64,000 nucleotides of DNA from JBBDYH01 sp040901795 (GTDB lineage: Bacteria > Planctomycetota > Planctomycetia > Pirellulales > JALHPA01): the NCBI GenBank assembly GCA_040901795.1, contig JBBDYH010000144.1, positions 1 to 64,000 of the forward strand, in the 5' to 3' direction. Below are positions 15,283-23,904 of the stretch, one piece after another; positions within the stretch are counted from its first letter, which is position 1, and every line of letters begins with the position of its first letter. Position numbers and translations under genes: made by a program. The notes below the pieces were generated by a model. The model worked only from the letters and a program-made list of their open reading frames with translations. It was not told the origin of the DNA and searched no databases.

Positions 15283-17643
15283 ATGACTGCCCGAAATCTC
15301 TTGGCCGCAGTGCTGCTTGGCTTTGGCTTATTGACGGCTTCCTGGGCCGCGGATGACCCGCTGCCCGTAGTCTTGACCAACGTCGAACATCAGCCCCTGG
15401 CCGCCCAAGCTGGACGTGTGGCAGCCGCGCTGGAGATGCTCGGCGCTCCGCTGGGCAAAGAAGCGAACGACCGCCTCAAGCTGGCCATCGAATCGAAGGA
15501 CCACGACGAGGCGATCAAGCAGATTCAGGCGGTGCTGGATCCGCTTTGCCTGGCCGCGGTCAACATCAACCCCGAAAGCCGCGTGAAGGTGGCCGTCGGA
15601 CCGGTCGCCAAACAGCTTGTTCAGCAGGGCTGGACGGTGTTCCTGGTCAAAGTCCATAACGAAGCCGGCGTGACAGCCGAGCTTCGCGCATCAAGCCCCA
15701 ATGCGCAACTACCTTACCGTCGCTCGAGCGGCCGCCCGGATCCGCCGCCGGGCATCCAGCCGCACGAAGTGGAGAACCGCTGGCTCGATTTGACGATGCA
15801 CAATTCGCAGCCGCTGAGCAGGACCTTGTCCGGCTTGGCGCTTGAGTACCGCATCATCCAACTCTACAGCCGTGACGCGGGCAAGCGCGAAGCCAAGTTG
15901 GCCTTTGACGTGGGTCAGGGAACGCAGGATTTGGGCTTTCGCAACGAGCTCGACGTGCTTTTCGAGTGCCGGCCGGCGGTGGAAGTCAAGCTGGAAGTCA
16001 TCGATGACAACGGCCAGCCGATTATGGGGCAGTTTGTAATTCGCGACGAGCGCGGCCGTATCTATCCGGCGATGACGAAACGATTGGCGCCCGATTTCTT
16101 TTTCCACCCGCAGATTTACCGGGCGCATGGCGAGACAGTGCTATTGCCGCCGGGAAAGTTTCGGGTGAGCTACACGCGCGGGCCGGAGTATCGCACGTTG
16201 GAACGCGATGTTACGGTTCACGGCTATGTGGAGGCTACACCGGCATCCAGCGATCGACGGCCGACCGCTGAGCAGCTCAAGAATCGCGACAAACCAAAGC
16301 CGCAGACTGAATCCTTTCGCTTGAAGCGCTGGATCAAGCTTGCGGATCAAGGCTGGTATTCCGGCGACCACCACGTCCATGCCGCCGGCTGCGCCCACTA
16401 CGACTCACCGACCGAAGGCGTTCGTCCCGAGGACATGATGCGGCACATCCTGGGCGAGGATTTGAACGTGGGTTGCGTGCTCTCGTGGGGCCCGTGCTGG
16501 TATGCGCAGAAAGACTTCTTCGAGGGCAAGGTCCATGAGCTTTCGCGGCCGCAATACTTGATGCGATACGACGTCGAGGTGTCGGGCTTCCCCAGCTCGC
16601 CGAACGGCCATCTCTGTCTGCTGCGGTTGAAGGAGGACGATTATCCCGGCACCACGCGGATCGAGGAATGGCCGAGCTGGAACCTGCCGGTCTTAAAGTG
16701 GGGCAAAGAGCAGGGGGGCGTCGTGGGCTACTCGCATAGCGGCTGGGGACTGGCGATCAAAGAGCCCAAGCTCCTGAGTTATGAGATGCCGCCGTTTGAC
16801 GGCATCGGCGCCAACGAGTTTATCGTGGATGTGGTCCACGATGTCTGCGACTTCATCTCATCGGTCGATACGCCGATCCATTACGAGCTGAATATCTGGT
16901 ACCACACACTGAACTGCGGCTACACTACGCGGATCAGCGGCGAGACCGATTTTCCCTGCATCTATGGCGAACGCGTCGGACTCGGTCGCGTCTATGTCAA
17001 GCTCGACCAGGAGCTGGATTTTGACCGTTGGGTGGTTGGTATTCGGGACGGCCGCAGCTATGTGAGCGACGGCTTTTCGCACCTTCTCGATTTCACGGCC
17101 AACGGGCTGGGCGTTGGCAAAAAGGGTCAAGACGGCCGCACCAGTGTGCTGGCCACCAAGGCGGGCGAGCCGGTGAAGATCAAGGTTCGGGCGGCGGCGC
17201 TACTTGGCGAGAAACCCGACGATGCCCTCCGCCGGCGGCCGCTCGAGCAAAAGCCCTATTGGCACGTCGAGCGCGCACGGATCGGCGACACACGCCGTAT
17301 TCCGGTGGAGTTGGTAGTCAACGGCGAGGCGGTCGAGCGCAAGGAAATCGATGCCGATGGCGACATCAACGATCTGGCGTTCGAGTTTACGCCCAAGCAA
17401 TCGAGCTGGGTGGCCCTCCGCGTGTTCGCCAGCTCGCACACCAACCCGATCTTCGTGGAGGTCGACGGCAAGCCGATCCGCGCCAGCCGCAAGAGCGCGC
17501 AGTGGTGTCTCGACGCCGTGGATGTCTGTTGGAACGCCAAGCGCAACATCATTCGCGCCCCCGAGCGCGAAGCCGCCGCGGCGGCCTATGACGTCGCGCG
17601 GCAGGCCTATCGCAAAATCCTAGACGAAAGTACCAGCGAGTAA
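15283..17643 (+). CDS. CehA/McbA-like PHP metallohydrolase, exported
   Basis: The start at 15283 is set by GGAGG 8 bases upstream and a signal peptide (hydrophobic residues 5-20, ending SWAAD). The 786-residue product has an N-terminal domain (about residues 20-250) that also occurs in the partial gene at 63343. A central PHP-type metal-dependent hydrolase region begins with GDHHVHAAGC; His363, His364 and His366 are likely metal ligands. Further motifs are GYSHSGW and WYHTLNCGYTTRISGETDF. The C-terminal ~150 residues look beta-rich. CehA/McbA relatives hydrolyse carbamate or ester bonds, but most planctomycete versions have no known substrate. It is probably periplasmic or extracellular. Confidence 0.78.
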   Translation: MTARNLLAAVLLGFGLLTASWAADDPLPVVLTNVEHQPLAAQAGRVAAALEMLGAPLGKEANDRLKLAIESKDHDEAIKQIQAVLDPLCLAAVNINPESRVKVAVGPVAKQLVQQGWTVFLVKVHNEAGVTAELRASSPNAQLPYRRSSGRPDPPPGIQPHEVENRWLDLTMHNSQPLSRTLSGLALEYRIIQLYSRDAGKREAKLAFDVGQGTQDLGFRNELDVLFECRPAVEVKLEVIDDNGQPIMGQFVIRDERGRIYPAMTKRLAPDFFFHPQIYRAHGETVLLPPGKFRVSYTRGPEYRTLERDVTVHGYVEATPASSDRRPTAEQLKNRDKPKPQTESFRLKRWIKLADQGWYSGDHHVHAAGCAHYDSPTEGVRPEDMMRHILGEDLNVGCVLSWGPCWYAQKDFFEGKVHELSRPQYLMRYDVEVSGFPSSPNGHLCLLRLKEDDYPGTTRIEEWPSWNLPVLKWGKEQGGVVGYSHSGWGLAIKEPKLLSYEMPPFDGIGANEFIVDVVHDVCDFISSVDTPIHYELNIWYHTLNCGYTTRISGETDFPCIYGERVGLGRVYVKLDQELDFDRWVVGIRDGRSYVSDGFSHLLDFTANGLGVGKKGQDGRTSVLATKAGEPVKIKVRAAALLGEKPDDALRRRPLEQKPYWHVERARIGDTRRIPVELVVNGEAVERKEIDADGDINDLAFEFTPKQSSWVALRVFASSHTNPIFVEVDGKPIRASRKSAQWCLDAVDVCWNAKRNIIRAPEREAAAAAYDVARQAYRKILDESTSE

Positions 17644-17663
17644 CGTGCCCGCAAGCGTTTCTC

Positions 17664-17712
17664 GTTCCCAGGCTCCGCCTGGGAACGCACTGCAAGCGAG
17701 GCTCCGCCTCGC
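17664..17712. repeat. Two adjacent TCC-loop hairpins
   Basis: GTTCCCAGGC-TCC-GCCTGGGAAC (17664-17686) and GCGAGGC-TCC-GCCTCGC (17696-17712) are perfect hairpins with the same 3-base loop as the elements at 7131 and 60451. They follow the metallohydrolase gene and may end its transcript. Confidence 0.85.
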
Positions 17713-17830
17713 GCGCTTGCCGCTAGCTCTGCCACTGCAACTAACCCTCTCCCTTCCAGGTCGCCCGACTCGCCGTGGCGAGGAGATGTCATCGACTGCT
17801 CTCCTAACGAAGCAAACTTCCGGGGACGCT

Positions 17831-19330
17831 ATGAAGTCCATCCTGCTAATCGCGTTGGCTGTGTTCTTATCGCTGCCCGCCAACTCGCCTGCCCAGAACG
17901 CAGTCCCTGAACCGGGCCAGGCGCCGCCGCTGCCTCCAACGTTGCCCCACGCGATTCCCGCATTCCCCGGCGCCTGGGGCGGCGGCATGTTCGCCACCGG
18001 CGGGCGGGGCGGAAAAGTCATCCCGGTGACCAACCTCATCGACAGCGGACCCGGCAGCCTGCGCGCCGCCATCGAAGCCGAGGGGCCGCGCATCGTCGTC
18101 TTCCGCGTCGCCGGCGTCATTCATCTGCGTAGCGCCCTCGACATCAACCATCCGCACATCACCATCGCGGGCCAGTCGGCGCCGGGCGATGGGATCTGCC
18201 TCGCCGGCGATTCGCTGAACATCAACACGCGCAACGTCATCATCCGCCACCTCCGCGTCCGCCGCGGCCGGCCCGAGGGCGGGCAGGGCTCCGACAACAT
18301 CGGCGGCAACCCCGAGGGCCAGATCATCGTGGACCATTGTTCCACAAGCTGGGGCATGGACGAAAACCTCTCGCTCTATCGCTACATGAAGCCGCTGCCC
18401 GATGGCAGCCGAGCAAAACTTCCGACGAAAAATGTGACGGTCCAGTGGTGCATTTCCAGCGAGGCCCTCAACCCCAAGAACCACGCCTTCGGCGGCACTT
18501 GGGGCGGCGAGGACGCAACCTTTCACCACAACCTCTTCGCCTGCAACACCGGCCGCAACCCATCGATCGGCATGGGGGGCGAGTTCGACTTCCGCAACAA
18601 CGTCATCTTCAACTGGCGTCACCGCACGATGGACGGCGGCGACGAGACCTCGCTGATCAACGCGATCAACAACTACTACAAGCCCGGCCCGGCCACCAAC
18701 GACAACATGCAGAGCACCATCGCCCGCATCGAAGAGCGCGACCAGTACTCTCCCGGCAACCGCTGGCGGTCTGGCGACTGGTACCCGGCGACCGGGAAAC
18801 GCCCGAGCAAGTGGTACGTCGCGGGCAACGTCGTCGAAGGGCATCCCGACGTAACCGCCAACAACTGGCTGGGCATGCGGGGCCCCGAAAAACTCGCCCG
18901 CGTCAACACGCCCTTCGAAGCCTGGCCCATCAACCAGGAGACCGCTCTTGAAGCCTACGAAGCCGTGCTGGCCCAGGCCGGCGCCACGCTCCCGCGCCGC
19001 GACGCCGTCGATCGCCGCGTCACGCAAATGGTCGGCACCGGAAAACCATCGGTCGGCAACGGTATCGTCAACGACCCACACGAAGTCGGCGGTTATCCCA
19101 ACTACACTTTTTCGCCCGACGAAGTCCCCTCAGACGCCGACGGCGACGCCATGCCCGACGCCTGGGAAACCGCCCACGGGCTTACTCCCAACGATCCTTC
19201 CGACAGCGCCGCCGATGCCGAGAGCGACGGCTACACCAACGTCGAGGAGTTCCTCAACGGCACGAATCCCCGCGAGTTCATCGACTACACGAAGTTGGAG
19301 AACAACGTGGACACAATCGGCGGCAAATAA
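17831..19330 (+). CDS. Pectate-lyase-like (PL1-type beta-helix) secreted protein
   Basis: From ATG 17831 (499 residues) the protein has a signal peptide (ILLIALAVFLSLPANSPAQ). The upstream open frame to 17645 translates repeat DNA and is not used. The body (about residues 40-400) has the parallel beta-helix pattern of planctomycete pectate lyase-like proteins: GGRGGKVIPVTNL, GPGSLRAAIEAEGPRIVVF, ITIAGQSAPGDGI, VIIRHLRVR and WGMDENLSLYRYM. Near the C-terminus DADGDAMPDAWE and ESDGYTNVEEFLNG form Asp-rich thrombospondin-3/EF-like calcium loops. It may degrade or bind a uronate polysaccharide; activity is not certain from sequence. Confidence 0.82.
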   Translation: MKSILLIALAVFLSLPANSPAQNAVPEPGQAPPLPPTLPHAIPAFPGAWGGGMFATGGRGGKVIPVTNLIDSGPGSLRAAIEAEGPRIVVFRVAGVIHLRSALDINHPHITIAGQSAPGDGICLAGDSLNINTRNVIIRHLRVRRGRPEGGQGSDNIGGNPEGQIIVDHCSTSWGMDENLSLYRYMKPLPDGSRAKLPTKNVTVQWCISSEALNPKNHAFGGTWGGEDATFHHNLFACNTGRNPSIGMGGEFDFRNNVIFNWRHRTMDGGDETSLINAINNYYKPGPATNDNMQSTIARIEERDQYSPGNRWRSGDWYPATGKRPSKWYVAGNVVEGHPDVTANNWLGMRGPEKLARVNTPFEAWPINQETALEAYEAVLAQAGATLPRRDAVDRRVTQMVGTGKPSVGNGIVNDPHEVGGYPNYTFSPDEVPSDADGDAMPDAWETAHGLTPNDPSDSAADAESDGYTNVEEFLNGTNPREFIDYTKLENNVDTIGGK

Positions 19331-19757
19331 CCCGCGGCCTCAGGCGAATGACCGCACACGTCAGCCGCCACGCGCTAGCGTTCGGTTTCGCCGCCCGCCA
19401 GGCTCGACCATTGTAGAAGGCACACTCCGACTGCCGTCAGCCATCGTAGTAGGCCCGCCGCGGCGGGCCGTCGTGCCGCGTCCAGCGGCCGAGCGCCTGG
19501 CGTTGCGTCCGACGAGATGCCGTCGTGGGTCCTCTTCAGGCCCGGACGGGCCGGCATTCAGTAGCCTCACTCCGTAAGGGCCCGGAACGGTGCCCCTAAC
19601 AACCCCCAAAGCCCTGGAAGGGCGACACTGCAACTCGTCCTAGAGGTATAGCGCTGAGCCGCCCCAGAACGAGGAACGCTGATCGGCACTGATGCGAGCC
19701 AGCCGCCGCGGCGGGCCGATGTTCTGTCGGGCTGTGTGCCATCGCGCCGACTGCCAA
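19331..19757. other. Intergenic stretch with no gene seen
   Basis: I see only short inverted repeats (for example GCCCGCCGCGGCGGGC near 19456) and GC-rich filler typical of this genome's intergenic repeats. Frames here lack protein-like composition. It passes directly into the GH32 remnant. Confidence 0.5.
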
Positions 19758-20163
19758 GACGCACCGTTTCGGCCCCCTGTCGCTAAGGCCCGGCGACAAG
19801 AACCCGCTCGATAGCATCCGCGCCGAGCTCGTCGAAATGCGCGCTGAAATTTGAACCCGGGGACGCCGGCGAAGTCGTGTTCAACATCCGCGGTGTGACG
19901 GTCTCCTACGACCCGAAGAAACAGGAGCTCTCGGTGGCAGGACATCGCGCCTCCGCTCCGCTCGTTGGCGGCAAACAGTGGCTGTCCATCTACTGCGACC
20001 GTACGGGCCTCGAAGTGTTCGCCAGCGATGGGCTGTGCTATGTGCCGATGCCCTTCAACTGAATCCAGACAACCGCGGGATGTCGGACGAGACCCGCGGG
20101 GTTGCGGCAGACCTCAGCTTGTTGGACGTGTATAAGCTGCGGTCGGCTTGGAACAAGAAATGA
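19758..20163 (+). pseudogene. C-terminal remnant of a GH32 (levanase/invertase-like) glycosidase, two frameshifts
   Basis: Three pieces in different frames read as one GH32 C-terminal beta-sandwich. The first is GDKNPLDSIRAELVEMRAE (to about 19850). The second is FEPGDAGEVVFNIRGVTVSYD continuing to IYCDRTGLEVFASDGLCYV (about 19850-20060). The third is LNPDNRG...LLDVYKLRSAW to the TGA at 20161-20163. The DRT-x-E-VFASDG motif matches the family's conserved C-terminal signature. The five-bladed catalytic domain is absent. Two frame changes and the missing catalytic half make it a pseudogene. Confidence 0.72.
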
Positions 20164-20230
20164 AGAGCGGAAGTGAGCGACCCAGCGTCTGTGATTCTTG
20201 CGACAGGGGAACTTCCGTGGCTTGCCCGGC

Positions 20231-20248
20231 TATGCCAAATAAGGCATA
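20231..20248. promoter_or_regulatory. Inverted repeat just before the toxin start (candidate operator)
   Basis: TATGCC-aaataa-GGCATA is a perfect 6-bp-arm palindrome ending directly before ATG 20249. Antitoxins of HigA type usually repress their own operon by binding such palindromes, so this is a good candidate site. Because it covers the ribosome-binding region, the transcript may be nearly leaderless. Confidence 0.5.
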
Positions 20249-20647
20249 ATGGATATGGCGGCGTTCGACGATAAAGAGAAAACTCCGAAGCGCGTCGAGT
20301 GGGTCGGTTCAAGCCGCCGGGACCTCAGGGGATTCCCAAAGGGCGTTCGGTTAGTTTTTGGCCAAGCCATCTTCGATGCGCAAATCGGCAGCAAGCATCC
20401 GGCCGCCAAGCCGTTAAAAGGTTTTGGTGGCGCCGGAGTTTTGGAGGTCGTCGAAGACGATAACGGTAATACGTACCGGGCGGTGTACACAGTAAAATTT
20501 GCAGGCGTTGTCTACGTGCTGCACGCGTTTCAGAAGAAATCGAAGAGTGGAATCAAGACTCCGCCGCAGGAAATCGAGAAGGTCCGCAATCGGCTAAAGG
20601 AGGCAGAGAAGCACTATGCTGACTGGAAAAAGCGTCAAGAAAGCTAA
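20249..20647 (+). CDS. higB: HigB/RelE-type toxin (phage-derived Gp49-like family)
   Basis: The 132-residue basic protein has a RelE-fold pattern: RRDLRGFPKGVRLVFGQAI, then AAKPLKGFGGAGVLEVVED, then YRAVYTVKFAGVVYVLHAFQKKSKSG. The last is the conserved strand and basic motif of Gp49/HigB-like toxins that cleave mRNA at the ribosome. The C-terminus is a long charged helix. The toxin gene comes first and overlaps the antitoxin gene by 32 bases, the order typical of higBA. It appears intact. Confidence 0.85.
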   Translation: MDMAAFDDKEKTPKRVEWVGSSRRDLRGFPKGVRLVFGQAIFDAQIGSKHPAAKPLKGFGGAGVLEVVEDDNGNTYRAVYTVKFAGVVYVLHAFQKKSKSGIKTPPQEIEKVRNRLKEAEKHYADWKKRQES

Positions 20648-20981
20648 GAGCGGCAACAGCCCGCGCATCGAAGCCAGCAGCGGGAATGTGTTTGCCGATC
20701 TGGGGATTGCCAATCCGGATCTGGCGCTGGCGAAGGCGGAGCTCGTGCAGCGAATTCGTGCCGTCATTGCTGAGCGCAAGCTCACGCAGTCGAGCGCTGC
20801 CAAGATCCTCGGCTTGGATCAGCCAAAAGTTTCAGCGCTCGTACGCGGCCGGGTCGAGGGATATAGCCTGGACCGGCTGTTTCGATTTCTTAACGCCCTT
20901 GGGCAACGCATCGAAATCAACGTTACCTCAAGCCGCAAATCAAAGTCGGCCGCGAGTCGCGCGATCACGGTGAACTCTTAA
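20616..20981 (+). CDS. higA: HigA-type XRE antitoxin
   Basis: The 121-residue protein has a helix-turn-helix (about residues 45-95): AELVQRIRAVIAERKLTQSS, AAKILGLDQPKVSALVRGR and YSLDRLFRFLNALGQRIEI, the pattern of XRE antitoxins paired with Gp49/HigB toxins. It would bind and neutralise the upstream toxin and repress the operon at the palindrome 20231-20248. The Lys/Ser-rich N-terminus (first ~20 residues) lies in the overlap with the toxin gene. Confidence 0.87.
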   Translation: MLTGKSVKKAKSGNSPRIEASSGNVFADLGIANPDLALAKAELVQRIRAVIAERKLTQSSAAKILGLDQPKVSALVRGRVEGYSLDRLFRFLNALGQRIEINVTSSRKSKSAASRAITVNS

Positions 20982-21117
20982 CCCCGTTACGTTGAGCCAA
21001 CTGCCCGGTTGCTCCGTCGGGGAAGGGAATGCGGACCATAGTGAATGCCGATCGGGCTGCTTCGACATTCGCGGCAGAGTGTCCTATAGTTATCGTCTGC
21101 TCAACAGAAACTATGGA

Positions 21118-22065
21118 ATGCCAGAAGTGCTCATGCAAGTTCAGCTACTCACGGATACGGACGGTTTCATCTCGCGGGAATGTCCTGCTTGCTTATCGCG
21201 TTTTATGTACTTGGCAACAGAAGTAAACTACGCCCTTCAACAGAAGCGTGAGAAGGGCAATCGCTTTGCCATTGTGATGCTTCGGTTGCCAGATGCGAAC
21301 GGCAACCGCGGTGAGATCCCCGAATTGCTTCGGATTTATGTGTGGGCAGAACCCGAAAACGAACTTGACGCGCTCCGGCGAATACTCCGCGCTTTTACCT
21401 TTGCAGCCAGGTTCCGTGGGCTGGAAGGGCGCCGCTCCTGCTGAATCACCAAGAGTGGCTACCAAGAAACGCGAGTTGAGCGAAGTAGCTAAACGACTAT
21501 TGCTGGCAGCAGTTGAGGATCAGCACGGCACGATTCTCTCGACCACGACATCAAGCGGATTTCAAATTCAAACCCGGGGCAAGGGGATGGTGCCATCACA
21601 GGATGCGAAAACCGTAGCAACCTGGCGGGCGGCGCTAAAAGAGCTCCTTTCGGCGAATGCTATTGAAGGACGCGGGGCCAGAGGTGAAGTGTTCGAGGTG
21701 ACGAAGCACGGGCACGACATAGCCGAGCGGATTCGCACGGAGGGACTCGACGAAACTGACAAGATGATTGTGGGGATGAACGAAGAAGAAAGAGCGTACT
21801 TCCTTACCCTGAGCCGACCACGGAACCAACAGGGCGTGCCGGTCAATTCCTTTAGAACGTTCCCGTCACGTGAATCAGCAAGTATCCCGAAATGCTCGAC
21901 TCATTCACGGCGCGGCGACTGATGCGCGTCAATGGCAGCGGGTACGTCATAACCGCCAGCGGATACCACACGGCTGATCGCATGTGGCGCGTCATCATTC
22001 TCAAGCAACTCGTGGCGATGCAGAAGAGTGAATACGACTACATCGAGACCGTTGAGCGCCGGTAA
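21118..22065 (+). pseudogene. Broken TIR-like / winged-helix gene with frameshifts
   Basis: Three frames give what looks like one protein. Piece 1 (from ATG 21118) has RECPACLSRF, then LATEVNYALQQKREKGNRFA, GEIPELLRIYVWAEP and ELDALRRILRA, resembling the C-terminal half of bacterial TIR domains. At about 21395 the natural continuation LPLQPGSVGWKGAAPAE moves to another frame. That frame carries KRELSEVAKRLLLAAVEDQ and ELLSANAIEGRGARGEVFEVT, a winged-helix pattern. A last piece from about 21892 reads FTARRLMRVNGSGYVITASG and ends EYDYIETVERR. The TIR assignment is inference; the frame changes are seen directly. Confidence 0.45.
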
Positions 22066-22129
22066 ACTTCCAGGGTCTCTGGCTTCATCGGTCGGTTGAC
22101 CGGTTTGGGTAATAAAAATCCTTGGAAAC

Positions 22130-22738
22130 CTAGGTGTATTCGATTCCCGCCTGCGTGAGAATCCATCCCGCACCTTGGCGGCGCACCAGGCCTTGTTTCT
22201 CCAATACCGCCAGAGCGGCCGGTATTTCACCCGCCAAATGAAGCAAATGTGTATCGACAACCCTCGTTGACCCGTGGTGGCGGAGGACGTCCAGGATGGC
22301 ATTCAGGTCGCGGGCTTCCCAAGCGTCCAGGGCGTTGAGCACGTGTTCCTGCATGCGGCTGGGGAGGAACCGCCATTTCATTCGCGCATTTTTGGTGGCC
22401 TTAAAACTTTCCAGCCATGCCTCTTTGACGTCACTGGCACGGAAGGAACGATTGCACTCCACCAGGACGCACGCCAGGCTTTTGGCTCCCGCCTGCAATT
22501 GGAAATTAGCCCAACCCGGCGGCGACGGCTGCAGGTCGATACGCAGTGTGCCATCTTGCGGATGCACGACCAGCTCGCTTTGAGGTCGCGTATTCTCCGC
22601 GGCCCACTCGATCACATCGCTGCCGCCGTACTTGCGGATGAACATGTCGATCAGTTCTAGCGACCGCGTGCGCGTCGTAACGTCGGGCGACGGGTGAAGT
22701 CGCCCGGATTCGAGTACGAATGCTGGTGCCTTGGCCAT
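22130..22738 (-). CDS. Hypothetical protein with winged-helix-like C-terminus
   Basis: The 202-residue product starts at ATG 22738 with GAGGGGC about 9 bases upstream. The N-terminal ~120 residues are mixed alpha/beta without a motif I know (LELIDMFIRKYGGSDVIEWA, WANFQLQAGAKSLACVLVEC). The C-terminal part (DLNAILDVLRHHG, HLAGEIPAALAVLEKQGLVRR, GWILTQAG) has winged-helix spacing. It could bind DNA or RNA. It lies in the gene-poor, remnant-rich section and may be mobile cargo; function unknown. Confidence 0.6.
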   Translation of the reverse strand: MAKAPAFVLESGRLHPSPDVTTRTRSLELIDMFIRKYGGSDVIEWAAENTRPQSELVVHPQDGTLRIDLQPSPPGWANFQLQAGAKSLACVLVECNRSFRASDVKEAWLESFKATKNARMKWRFLPSRMQEHVLNALDAWEARDLNAILDVLRHHGSTRVVDTHLLHLAGEIPAALAVLEKQGLVRRQGAGWILTQAGIEYT

Positions 22739-22854
22739 GGCAAAATGCCCCTCATTGAATTTGGATGATGATACGCCGTCTGTCTGACTGAAACAAGTCA
22801 GGGCAAAGTGTTTTCCGCGCTAAGTACTGCTTAAGCGGCGAAACCGAGAAAATG

Positions 22855-22953
22855 CTACACCGGATCGAGGATTTCGCCGGCCAGGCACAGGTTTGGCGTC
22901 CGTTTGCTTTGCATCGTGCGCCAGTCGATGTCCCCGAGCGACGCGCCGCCAAG
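22855..22953 (-). pseudogene. C-terminal scrap of an HI0933-like FAD-binding oxidoreductase
   Basis: The minus frame ending at TAG 22855-22857 reads LGGASLGDIDWRTMQSKRTP then NLCLAGEILDPV. That matches the conserved closing motif of HI0933-family flavoproteins (a GGV-x-EVDxxTMxSKxxPGL-(Y/F)-xxGE-(V/I)-LD pattern). Only about 32 codons remain; no FAD-binding N-terminus is present. Confidence 0.5.
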
Positions 22954-23904
22954 ACAGCCCTTACCCCCTGCATTTCTCCGCGTCTCTGCGGTTAAAATAT
23001 TCGCCCGTTGGCCCACTTTTTGGGATTGACAAAGTATCTGAAATCTAGTACACTATTCCAGCAATAAAGCCCGGAGGGGCTTGTCTGCCTGCGCCCCTAT
23101 GCCGCAGCCACTTCGGTGACAGCGAACGTTGCAGCCAGACGCTATTCGCTTGGACTACCGGCGAACAGCTAGTTCTTTGAAAGCTCAAACCCGGCCACTC
23201 GCTACTTCAGCGACTCCACGAAGCGCTTCCCGCAGTTTACCCGCCGTGGCGGGCCGGCCGGTTCGATCCTGCGCGTCTCCGAGGGAAAGAGTTCCGCAAC
23301 TGCATGAAGTCGTGTCCTTCGCGCTCTTCGTGGTTCGATTGCTCTCCGTGACCAAAACGGCCGCGCAAATATAAAGTGCATCCACATAACCACTTAGGAT
23401 ACATTATTGCATTAGTGAACTATTTGGGTACGCAACACAAAAACCGCAAAAAAGCCCGTGTTTTCAGGCCTTTTTTACTTCGAGAGAGCAGAGAAAGGCG
23501 CGAAAATCAAATACGTAGTGCGCGCCTGCCGTCCCAGCGGTGATATGCGGCACCCTTGTGGATCAAGAAAAGCCATCTCGCGCCAAGGCCGGTACACGCT
23601 CGCGCCGGCCAACCAGCCGGCGCTGAAGGCGGCTTGCCAAAACGGCCTTGGTTTCAGCTCTTTTTCGGGAAACGAGCGGGCAAAAGGCCCGAATTTAAAA
23701 TATGTCTTCCCGGCTACCGCACCTCTCCCAAACCATAACCCGATGCGTAAGCGAGAGATCGGCGTAATTTCGGTCTCGCTTACGCGTCGGATTGCCGCAG
23801 TGCGGATACCCGGCGCGGCTTGCGAAAGTACGCTTTGGCCGAAAGGCAAGTAAAATAGTGAAACAAGAGTGTTTGTAGCGCTGTTCTTGTCGTCTTAATC
23901 TTCC
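22954..23904. other. Long stretch without a gene, several repeat scraps
   Basis: There is a 'tctccgcgtctctgcggtt' sequence near 22976, also seen in variant form near 51965, and an AT-rich patch near 23390-23430. A GC stem followed by T-run lies near 23455-23475 (possible terminator). Two diverged copies of a ~60-bp segment lie near 23455-23520 and 23640-23706, and a direct/inverted repeat pair at 23735-23793. No frame has convincing protein composition. Confidence 0.5.
23735..23793. repeat. Palindromic pair of the 'taacccg-gcgtaagcgag' element
   Basis: A direct copy (23735-23757) and an inverted copy (23771-23793) flank a short AT-rich loop and form a hairpin. It is the same family as the cluster at 10811-10930. 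Confidence 0.8.

Noticed and set aside
17867..19081. Open frame of 404 codons on the minus strand across the pectate-lyase-like gene
   Set aside because: Val/Asp/Ala-rich antisense shadow with no recognisable motif.
20992..21117. Extension of the TIR-like gene upstream to 20992
   Set aside because: The first 42 codons have no protein-like pattern and begin 11 bases after the antitoxin stop; the family-like part starts at 21118.
23260..23300. T-loop-like GGTTCGATCC, possible tRNA
   Set aside because: The flanking bases do not form a T stem, and no acceptor or anticodon arms could be drawn.
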